In this document: positions 1 to 6,083 of the stretch, piece by piece
How positions within the stretch are numbered: position 1 is the first letter of the stretch
How the letters are laid out: the number at the start of each line of letters is the position of its first letter
NCBI GenBank assembly: GCA_001795345.1
Contig: MGON01000052.1
Location: 292 to 9,273 of the forward strand
Direction of reading: 5' to 3'
DNA: 8,982 nt
Origin: Chloroflexi bacterium RIFCSPLOWO2_02_FULL_71_16
GTDB taxonomy: Bacteria > Chloroflexota > Limnocylindria > P2-11E
The notes under the pieces: generated by a model
Seen by the model: the letters and a program-made list of their open reading frames with translations, nothing else
The model's database searches: none
What the model was told of the DNA's origin: nothing
Program-made: the position numbers and the translations under genes

Positions 1-1055
<1,055 letters not shown>

Positions 1056-1060
1056 AATAA

Positions 1061-1080
1061 GACCGTCCTTGCGGACGGTC
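1061..1080 (-). other. GNRA-capped hairpin next to the 16S 5' end
   Basis: On the transcribed strand GACCGTCC-GCAA-GGACGGTC is a perfect 8-bp stem closed by a GCAA (GNRA) tetraloop. It ends about 5 nt before the predicted mature 16S 5' end. Position and form suggest a structural element of the pre-rRNA leader, perhaps guiding processing or folding. The structure is seen; the role is inferred. Confidence 0.75.
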
Positions 1081-1157
1081 CTCACTAGCTGAGTTCGATC
1101 GCGCTCTTCTCACTAAATTTCGACGAGGTCCGCGCATTCGCGCGTTCCTGCCACTTT

Positions 1158-1173
1158 TCAACTGTTAAGGATC
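1158..1173 (-). promoter_or_regulatory. boxA-like rRNA antitermination site
   Basis: The minus strand reads GATCCTTAACAGTTGA, close to the rRNA leader boxA of E. coli (TGCTCTTTAACA), which is bound by NusB-NusE(S10) to stop premature termination. A short GGTCG/CGATCC stem (about 1188-1169, one bulge) lies just before or across its start and could play the part of boxB. It sits about 100 nt upstream of 16S, a usual place. Assigned by motif and position only. Confidence 0.5.
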
Positions 1174-1228
1174 GTTGCCCCGGCGACCTCCCTATGGAAC
1201 TGGCCAGCGGGCTGTGACGCGGACGTAC

Positions 1229-1258
1229 ATCGTACCTCTTTGGTGCGCTCCCGCGCAA
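1229..1258 (-). promoter_or_regulatory. Possible rRNA operon promoter
   Basis: On the minus strand a TTGCGC hexamer (1258-1253) and a TACGAT hexamer (1234-1229) are separated by 18 bp. TACGAT is an acceptable -10, while TTGCGC is a poor -35. The -10 is embedded in GTACGATGTAC. The site is upstream of the boxA-like element and downstream of recR, so the order is right for an rrn promoter, but the match is weak and a promoter elsewhere cannot be excluded. Confidence 0.3.
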
Positions 1259-1297
1259 TGCTGGGCCTCTTTCAATGCGCTCCCGCGCACTGCTGGA
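1235..1297 (-). repeat. Tandem 31/32-bp repeat in the rRNA leader region
   Basis: Two adjacent copies, 1235-1265 and 1266-1297, share cctcttt, then tgcgctcccgcgca, then tgctgg, and differ only in a 2-3 nt spacer and a few single bases. On the transcribed strand each copy carries TGCGC-GGGA-GCGCA, a 5-bp stem with a GNRA-type loop, followed by AAAGAGG. The pair lies between the recR stop and the rest of the 16S leader. Role unknown; the proximal copy overlaps the possible promoter. Confidence 0.85.
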
Positions 1298-1327
1298 CAG
1301 CGAGACAGGCCGGACCCGCCGGCTCCG

Positions 1328-1930
1328 CTAGAGCGCCCGGCGTCCTTCCAAGGCCCGGCTCACGGTGACCTCATCTGCGTATTCCAGATCGCCGCCCATC
1401 GGGAGGCCCCGCGCCAGGCGGGTGATACGTGCGCCACTTCCTGATAGCAGCTGCGCGATGTACATGGCGGTGGCCTCGCCCTCGAGGTTCGGGTTGGTGG
1501 CCAGGATGAGCTCCTCGATGCCGCTGCCCCGCGCCCGCGTGGCCAGCTCGGCGATGCGTAGGTCGTCCGGCCGCACGCCGTTGACGGGCGAGATCGCCCC
1601 GTGGAGGACGTGGTAGACGCCCTTGAACTGGCCGGTGCGCTCGATGGCAAGGACGTCCAGCGGCTCCTCGACGACGCACACGACGCGCTGGTCGCGCTCG
1701 TCGCTCGAGCACAGCTCGCACGGGTCCGACTCCGCGATGTTGAAGCAGACGGAGCAGTAGCGAAGGTCGGTCTTCACCGAGCGGACCGCGGCGGCCAGGA
1801 GCTCCGCGTCGTTGCCGCTGCCGCGGAGGATGTGGTACGCGAGCCGCTGCGCGGTCTTGGGGCCGACCCCCGGCAGCTTCGACAGCTCATCGATCAGGCG
1901 AGCGAGCGGGCGCGCGAGAGCGGACGGCAC
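1328..1930 (-). CDS. recR: Recombination mediator protein RecR
   Basis: RecR acts in the cytoplasm with RecF and RecO to load RecA onto SSB-coated single-stranded gaps. The 200-residue product has the family's usual length. It has an N-terminal helix-hairpin-helix segment (LPGVGPKTAQR, about 19-29), a four-cysteine zinc site (Cys59, Cys62, Cys71, Cys74), a TOPRIM core beginning VVCVVEEPLDV (about 83-93), and the C-terminal RGLPMGGDLEYAD motif of bacterial RecR. The GTG start at 1930 is chosen because the protein then begins as typical RecR does and because it shares one base with the ybaB stop (TAGTG), implying translational coupling. It is the last gene before the rRNA leader and no intrinsic terminator separates them. 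Confidence 0.97.
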   Translation of the reverse strand: MPSALARPLARLIDELSKLPGVGPKTAQRLAYHILRGSGNDAELLAAAVRSVKTDLRYCSVCFNIAESDPCELCSSDERDQRVVCVVEEPLDVLAIERTGQFKGVYHVLHGAISPVNGVRPDDLRIAELATRARGSGIEELILATNPNLEGEATAMYIAQLLSGSGARITRLARGLPMGGDLEYADEVTVSRALEGRRAL

Positions 1931-2232
1931 TAGGGGAGCTGGAGGCCTCCCGTGATGCCGCCGAGCTTCGACGACGCCAGCTCCTTCGAGCGCGTGAGCG
2001 CGTCGCGCGTCGCGGCGAGCACGAGGTCCTGAAGCGTCTCGACGTCGGACGGGTCGACGGCCTCCGGCGCGATGCGGACGCTGCGGATCTCCTGCGTGCC
2101 GGTCATCACGACCGTGACCGCGCCGCCGCCGGCCGTTCCCTCGACGGTCTCCTCCGCGAGCTGCGCCTGCGCGCGCTCCATCCCTGCCTGCATCTCCTTC
2201 GCGAGCCGCTGCAGATCGCGCAGATCCTTCAC
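1930..2232 (-). CDS. ybaB: YbaB/EbfC family nucleoid-associated protein
   Basis: This small DNA-binding protein forms dimers shaped like tweezers and is classically encoded between dnaX and recR; its exact role is not settled (nucleoid organisation, possibly recombinational repair). The 100-residue product starts with a long charged helix (residues about 1-30, LQRLAKEMQAGMERAQAQL), followed by the family's beta region (GGGAVTVVMTGTQEIRSVRI) and a C-terminal helical part ending in a glycine-rich KLGGITGG tail. The GTG start at 2232 is preceded by a purine-rich GAGAG at 5-8 nt. The stop overlaps the recR start by one base, and dnaX ends 70 bp upstream, so all three are probably one transcript. 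Confidence 0.93.
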   Translation of the reverse strand: MKDLRDLQRLAKEMQAGMERAQAQLAEETVEGTAGGGAVTVVMTGTQEIRSVRIAPEAVDPSDVETLQDLVLAATRDALTRSKELASSKLGGITGGLQLP

Positions 2233-2302
2233 GCTCTCACGCCTCTATCGCTCCGCTTCCCGATCCGCTTCGCTGGGGCGATGGGCGCTTCGAAGCGGTG
2301 CA

Positions 2303-3943
2303 TCACTCGACCTCCAATATGCGCTCAGGCCTTCTGAACGTCTCCAGGGCGGCTCTCAGCATTGGGTCTTCGGTCGCGGGAGGTGCAGTCTCGGGCGCGA
2401 TCTGGCGAACGCACTTCACCCGCACCGCGGTGCCAAGGACGCTCGAGAGATCCTGCTCGAGCTCGGGACGGTCGCGCTCCTGCCACCGGCTGCGCGCGAA
2501 GTCGTCCGCGAAGCCGACGACGATGGTCGCCCCCTCGACCGCGAGCGGCTCCGCAGTCATGAGCTGCGAGGCCTTCGAGACGCTCCGGTCGCCGATGCGC
2601 TCTACGACCGCGCTCCAGGCGCTGCGGACGGCATCGAGGTCCACGGCGCTCGTGCCGCCCGCCTCGGGTCGCGACGTTGCCTGGGATCGGGGACGCTCTC
2701 GCGCTTCGGGCGCTCGCGCGGGCGCCGGCCGGATCGGCGTCGGCTGGACCGGGGGTGCCGCTCCCTCGGCCCGAGACCGCGCGCGCCCCTCGACCTCGCG
2801 ACCCGGGCTCGCTCCCGGTGCCCTTGCCGATGACGGAGGCGCGGGCTCCGCCTTCTCGGGAGCGGCGGTGAGCTCGAGGACGGCGAGCTCGAGCGGGAGC
2901 GGCGTGCCCTCGCCGGTGCGCAGCTGCTGCTCCGCCTCGACGAGGCGCTTCGCGACCCGCGCGAGGCGCTCGTGGGTGAAGCGTGCGGCCTGCTCGCGCA
3001 CCCTCGCGGCGGCGTCCTCCGGCATGGTCTCGGGCGGCTTGCCGGTCGCGCGGACGAGGACGAGCGCGCGCACGTGCTCGATGGCGCGGCGCGCGAAGAG
3101 GTGGAGGTCGCGGCCCTCGTCCAACAGCTGCCCGACGAGCGCGACGGCGCCGCTGCCGTCGTCCTTCGCGAACGCGTCGAACAGTGAGGCGATCTCCTCC
3201 CAGTCCGCGGTGCCGAGCAGGTCGGTGACGTCGGCCACGGTCACGGAGCGGTCCTCGGAGAACGACGCGAGCTGGTCGAGGATGCTCTCGGCGTCGCGCA
3301 GCGAGCCCTGGGCATGGCGTGCGATCGCCTCGAGAGCCCGCGGCTCGGCCCGCAGTCCCTCGCTCGCGGCGATCTTCTCGAGGTGCGCGGTCATGTCCTT
3401 GTGCGGTATGCGGCGGAGGTCGAAGCGCTGGGTCCGCGAGACGATCGTGGCCGGGATGCGCTGCGACTCCGTCGTGGCGAGGACGAAGATCGCGTGCGCG
3501 GGCGGCTCCTCGAGCGTCTTGAGCAGCGCGTTGAACGCCTCGGAGGTGAGCTGATGGGCCTCGTCGATCACGTAGACCTTGTACTGGCCTTCCGACGGCG
3601 TGAAGCGGACCTTCTCCCGCAGGTCGCGCATCTCGTCGATGCCGCGGTTGCTCGCGGCGTCGATCTCGATGAGGTCGAGGAAGCGGCCCTCGCGGATGGA
3701 GACGCAGGCGGGGCAGGTGTCGCAGGGCTCGCCGTCGGCGGCCTTCGGGCAGTTGACGGCCTTCGCGATCAGGCGCGCGATCGTCGTCTTGCCGATGCCG
3801 CGCGGGCCGGCGAGGAGGTACGCGTGGGCAACCTGTCCGGAGGCGATGGCGTTGCGGAGGGTCCGGATGACGTGCTGCTGGCCCACGACCTCCGCGAACC
3901 GCTGGGGGCGCCAGCGCCGGTAGAGGGCAGTCTTTTCAGGCAC
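2303..3943 (-). CDS. dnaX: DNA polymerase III subunit tau (clamp loader ATPase)
   Basis: DnaX is the ATPase of the clamp loader that places the beta sliding clamp on primed DNA and, as tau, tethers polymerase and helicase. The 546-residue product begins ALYRRWRPQRF as the family does. It has Walker A GPRGIGKT (46-53), a zinc site (Cys65, Cys74, Cys77, Cys80), Walker B VYVIDEAH (123-130), a sensor-1 region (FVLATTES, 153-160), an arginine-finger motif in the form SRT instead of the common SRC (169-171), and sensor-2 GSLRDAES (213-220). A Pro/Ala/Arg-rich linker (about 361-430) leads to a C-terminal tau-type domain (about 436-515). The start is GTG at 3943 with no good Shine-Dalgarno. I see no E. 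coli-like A-rich slippery site for making gamma. It lies 129 bp downstream of the SRP RNA gene. Confidence 0.97.
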   Translation of the reverse strand: MPEKTALYRRWRPQRFAEVVGQQHVIRTLRNAIASGQVAHAYLLAGPRGIGKTTIARLIAKAVNCPKAADGEPCDTCPACVSIREGRFLDLIEIDAASNRGIDEMRDLREKVRFTPSEGQYKVYVIDEAHQLTSEAFNALLKTLEEPPAHAIFVLATTESQRIPATIVSRTQRFDLRRIPHKDMTAHLEKIAASEGLRAEPRALEAIARHAQGSLRDAESILDQLASFSEDRSVTVADVTDLLGTADWEEIASLFDAFAKDDGSGAVALVGQLLDEGRDLHLFARRAIEHVRALVLVRATGKPPETMPEDAAARVREQAARFTHERLARVAKRLVEAEQQLRTGEGTPLPLELAVLELTAAPEKAEPAPPSSARAPGASPGREVEGRARSRAEGAAPPVQPTPIRPAPARAPEARERPRSQATSRPEAGGTSAVDLDAVRSAWSAVVERIGDRSVSKASQLMTAEPLAVEGATIVVGFADDFARSRWQERDRPELEQDLSSVLGTAVRVKCVRQIAPETAPPATEDPMLRAALETFRRPERILEVE

Positions 3944-4072
3944 GTTGTGAGGATAGGACCTGGAGATCCGTCCGAACTAGCACGTGAGGCATGGTGCGGA
4001 AGGAAAACGCGAGCTCGAAGCGAGCGAGGATGTGCGAAGGAGACGCGAGCGCCGAAGGCGCGAGCGACAAGC

Positions 4073-4351
4073 GTCTTGGCCGTGCACCCTCCGTCGAACG
4101 GACCATCACGGTCTCACCCGCGTCGTCGGCTCGGACCAGGTCGCCCTGCGGCACCCAGCGAACTCCGCTTACCGCTGCTTCCTTCCGGATCTGACGGGGT
4201 TCACGGCCCGCTGCTGCACAGGACCCGGCCTTCAACGCCTCCGTGCGCGAGCAGGATCCGCGACGGCCGGCCTCGGGAGGGGATTCAGTCCCGCATGAAG
4301 CGGATCTCGGGTACAGGGGACCGCTAGCCCCCCACCTAGCACAGCCAAGAC
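4073..4351 (-). ncRNA. ffs: Signal recognition particle RNA, large bacterial type with Alu domain
   Basis: This RNA is the scaffold of the signal recognition particle, which takes nascent membrane and secreted proteins to the translocon. Domain IV, which binds Ffh, is plain at about 4197-4171 (GTCAGATCCGGAAGGAAGC, GGAA tetraloop). Unlike the roughly 100-nt 4.5S RNA, this gene has an Alu domain: GTGCTAGGTGGG, CTAGCGGT, CCCTGTACCCGAGATCCGC and ATGCGGG follow in order from 4342 to 4290, as I recall them in B. subtilis scRNA. The 3' part has GTTCGACGGAGGGTGCACGG, also Bacillus-like. The ends are set by a continuous 13-bp terminal stem with one G-U pair: GTCTTGGCTGTGC (4351-4339) with GCACGGCCAAGAC (4085-4073). 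Length is about 279 nt. TATGTA at 4362-4357 is a possible -10. No protein gene should be called here. Confidence 0.93.
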
Positions 4352-4427
4352 CATGGTACATAGCGGATCTAGGTCCTGGCTTCGATAGAGGTCCGTCACT
4401 CGGAGTCGCGCTTCCGTAGCGTCTTGG

Positions 4428-4460
4428 CCGCTGGAGCGCGGCGAAGCCGCGATCCAGCGG
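4428..4460. repeat. 33-bp imperfect palindrome at the pseudo-tRNA 3' end
   Basis: CCGCTGGA (4428-4435) pairs with TCCAGCGG (4453-4460), and inside it CGCGGC (4437-4442) pairs with GCCGCG (4446-4451) around a GAA triloop, with a single G/A mismatch between the stems. That gives 14 base pairs in a 33-nt element. No T-run follows on the minus strand, so it is not a standard intrinsic terminator. It may still end or stabilise the tRNA transcript, or be a REP-like element. Confidence 0.8.
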
Positions 4461-4524
4461 AGAGGGTGGGATCCGATCCCATGAGGCTTTCAGCCGCTGA
4501 CCTTCCGGGTCAGCGCCCTAGGCC
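4458..4524 (-). pseudogene. Degenerate partial tRNA-Ser copy (anticodon position GGA)
   Basis: This is a broken duplicate of the neighbouring tRNA-Ser(GGA). It keeps the D-arm 3' part (GGCCTAGGGCG), the anticodon stem CTGAC/GTCAG, the variable arm and the acceptor 3' strand CCTCTCC plus discriminator G. The 5' acceptor strand and the first part of the D arm are missing, because the sequence abuts the end of tRNA-Ser(GGA). The anticodon loop reads CCGGAAG, losing the invariant U33. The T loop reads ATCGGAT, losing both T54 and A58, which normally pair with each other. The first T-stem pair is mismatched and the 3' end reads CTG instead of CCA. A functional tRNA is very unlikely. It arose by tandem duplication or unequal crossing-over, by inference. 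Confidence 0.85.
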
Positions 4525-4528
4525 GCGG

Positions 4529-4611
4529 CGGAGAGGGTGGGATTCGAACCCACGGGGCTTTCACCCACTGACTTTCCAGGTCAGCGCCCTAGGCCACTAG
4601 GCGACCTCTCC
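4529..4611 (-). tRNA. tRNA-Ser (anticodon GGA)
   Basis: This serine tRNA decodes UCC/UCU. The acceptor stem is GGAGAGG/CCTCTCC with discriminator G. The anticodon stem CTGAC/GTCAG encloses loop CTGGAAA, giving anticodon GGA. A long variable arm typical of class II tRNAs (GGG...CCC) precedes a perfect T arm, GTGGG-TTCGAAT-CCCAC. Length is 83 nt without CCA; the genomic triplet after the discriminator is CCG, so CCA must be added enzymatically. It lies between tRNA-Ser(CGA) and the pseudo-tRNA and is probably co-transcribed with the former. Confidence 0.96.
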
Positions 4612-4632
4612 CAAACGGGAGGATATGTCCGG

Positions 4633-4646
4633 AGCCGAGCTCGGCT
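4633..4646. repeat. 14-bp perfect palindrome in the tRNA spacer
   Basis: AGCCGAGCTCGGCT is self-complementary and begins, on the transcribed strand, at the A of the encoded CCA of tRNA-Ser(CGA). In the pre-tRNA it could fold into a 5-bp hairpin with an AGCT loop directly after the mature 3' end. A role in 3' processing is inference only. Confidence 0.7.
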
Positions 4647-4731
4647 GGCGGAGAGGGTGGGATTCGAACCCACGAGGCTTGCGCCTACCGCTTTTCGAGA
4701 GCGGCACCTTCAACCACTCGGACACCTCTCC
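4646..4731 (-). tRNA. tRNA-Ser (anticodon CGA), CCA encoded
   Basis: This serine tRNA decodes UCG. Acceptor GGAGAGG (4731-4725) pairs with CCTCTCC, followed by discriminator G and a genomically encoded CCA (4648-4646). The anticodon stem CCGCT/AGCGG encloses loop CTCGAAA, giving CGA. The variable arm (AGGC-GCAA-GCCT) is short for a class II tRNA but well paired, and the T arm is GTGGG-TTCGAAT-CCCAC. Length is 86 nt with CCA. It is the first gene of the minus-strand tRNA/SRP/dnaX group and faces away from the permease gene. Confidence 0.97.
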
Positions 4732-4738
4732 ACACCCA

Positions 4739-4765
4739 AGTTTAGCTGCTGAGCTCCCACGTCAC
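4739..4765 (-). promoter_or_regulatory. Possible promoter of the tRNA-Ser genes
   Basis: On the minus strand TAAACT (4744-4739) is a fair -10, 7 nt upstream of the tRNA 5' end. GTGACG (4765-4760) is a weak -35 at a short 15-bp spacing. Position in the divergent gap before the tRNA supports it; sequence support is modest. Confidence 0.3.
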
Positions 4766-4832
4766 GACGCTCGCGGGCCCTTCTGTCGCGTGCGGAACAG
4801 TCTCATCCGGCTCCGGCTGTCAGACTTCCAGC

Positions 4833-6083
4833 GTGCGCCTGCACTACGCCTGGGTCGTCGTCGCGGTCATGTTCGCGTCGCTGCTGACGGCGCAGGCAGT
4901 GCGGGCGACGCCGGGGCTCATCATCCTGCCGCTCGAGAGCGAGTTCGGATGGGACCGCGCGAGCATCTCGCTCGCCGTCGCGCTCAGCCTCATCGCGTTC
5001 GGTCTCGGCGGACCGCTGGGCGGCGGCCTGGTCGATCGGTTCGGCCCTCGGAAGGTGCTCCTGGGGGGCATCGGGCTGATCGCCGGCGGCATCTGGGCCC
5101 TCCTGCAGATCCAGGAGCTATGGCACTTCTACGTGATCTGGGGCCTCGCCATCGGCCTGGGGACCGGGGCGGCCGGCCAGGTCGTGAGCGCGGCGGTCGC
5201 GCACCGCTGGTTCCGCAAGCACCAGGGCATGGTGGTGGGCCTCTTCGGCGCGGCCGTGTCCGCGGGCCAGCTCGTCTTCATCCCGGCGATGGCAGCGATC
5301 CTCGTCGTCGACGGATGGCGCTCGGCCATGTCGGTCATCGCGGTCGCGACGGCCATCGTGCTGCTCCCGGTCCTCCTCTTCATGCGCGACCGCCCGGAGG
5401 ACGTCGGCCTCCGCCCGTTCGGAGAGACCGCGGCGTCGATGTCGCGCGAGCGGGCGCTCGACGCGAAGGGCACGCCGCTGCGGACCGCCCTCCGCACCAT
5501 GGACTTCTGGCTCCTGGCCGGCTCCTTCTTCGTGTGCGGCTACACCTCGAACGGTCTCATCGGTACGCACCTCATCCCGCACGCGGTCGAGCACGGCTTC
5601 ACCGAGGTGGTCGCGGCAGGAGCGATCGCGCTCCTCGGGTCGCTGAACATCGTGGGAACGCTCGCGTCGGGCTGGCTCACCGACCGCTACGACCCGCGGA
5701 AGCTGCTCGCGATGTACTACGGCTTCCGCGCGCTCTCGCTCCTCGCGCTCCCGTTCGTGTACGAGATGCAGGGGCTCGTGATCTTCGCCGTCGTCTACGG
5801 CCTCGACTGGATCGCGACGGTCCCGCCCACGGTGAGCCTGACGGCATCAAGGTTCGGCCGCGCGTCGCTCGGCACCCTCTACGGCTGGATCTGGTTCTCG
5901 CACATGGTCGGAGCAGCCTTGGCCGCGTACGCCGGAGGGTTCTTCCGCGTGCTCCTCGGCGACTACCACCTCATGTTCGTGTCGGCGGCGATCATGGGCT
6001 TCATCGCCGTCGCGCTGGCCCTGCGCATTTCGCCGCCGCGGACCGCGCCGGTGACGCTGCCCGCGGAGCCCGCCCCGGCCTAG
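4833..6083 (+). CDS. Major facilitator superfamily permease
   Basis: This is a 12-helix-type inner-membrane secondary transporter; the substrate cannot be told from sequence. The 416-residue length is normal for the superfamily. The N terminus (RLHYAWVVVAVMFASLL) is the first membrane helix, FGWDRASISLAVALSLIAFGLGGPLGG covers the second, and the loop that follows has a motif-A-like GGLVDRFGPRKVLLGG (about 65-80). A second-half counterpart, GWLTDRYDPRKLLAMYYG, lies near 282-299. The GWDRASIS entry and overall look resemble the OFA/monocarboxylate-type branch, so an organic-anion substrate is a weak guess. The start is GTG at 4833 without a visible Shine-Dalgarno. It is the only plus-strand protein gene, divergent from the tRNAs, and its stop overlaps that of the convergent aldolase gene. 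Confidence 0.9.
   Translation: MRLHYAWVVVAVMFASLLTAQAVRATPGLIILPLESEFGWDRASISLAVALSLIAFGLGGPLGGGLVDRFGPRKVLLGGIGLIAGGIWALLQIQELWHFYVIWGLAIGLGTGAAGQVVSAAVAHRWFRKHQGMVVGLFGAAVSAGQLVFIPAMAAILVVDGWRSAMSVIAVATAIVLLPVLLFMRDRPEDVGLRPFGETAASMSRERALDAKGTPLRTALRTMDFWLLAGSFFVCGYTSNGLIGTHLIPHAVEHGFTEVVAAGAIALLGSLNIVGTLASGWLTDRYDPRKLLAMYYGFRALSLLALPFVYEMQGLVIFAVVYGLDWIATVPPTVSLTASRFGRASLGTLYGWIWFSHMVGAALAAYAGGFFRVLLGDYHLMFVSAAIMGFIAVALALRISPPRTAPVTLPAEPAPA

Noticed and set aside
2303..3943. Programmed frameshift in dnaX giving a gamma form
   Set aside because: No A-rich slippery heptamer followed by a stem was found in the region before the C-terminal domain.
4000..4072. Intrinsic terminator for the SRP RNA gene
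   Set aside because: Small hairpins (GCGCC-GAA-GGCGC; GCTCG/CGAGC before a TTTT) are present but short, and the T-run is too weak or badly spaced.
4134..4230. Short 4.5S-type SRP RNA of about 97 nt
   Set aside because: A local 9-bp stem closes these ends, but the Alu-domain motifs upstream and the 13-bp terminal stem show this is only the internal part of a large SRP RNA.
2298..4327. Long plus-strand open frames (418 and 337 codons) opposite dnaX and the SRP RNA
   Set aside because: They are antisense to a fully recognisable DnaX and have the biased composition of shadow frames; no family features are seen.
3936..4361. 141-codon minus-strand open frame over the SRP RNA
   Set aside because: It covers the structured RNA and overlaps the dnaX start; the RNA explains the conservation.
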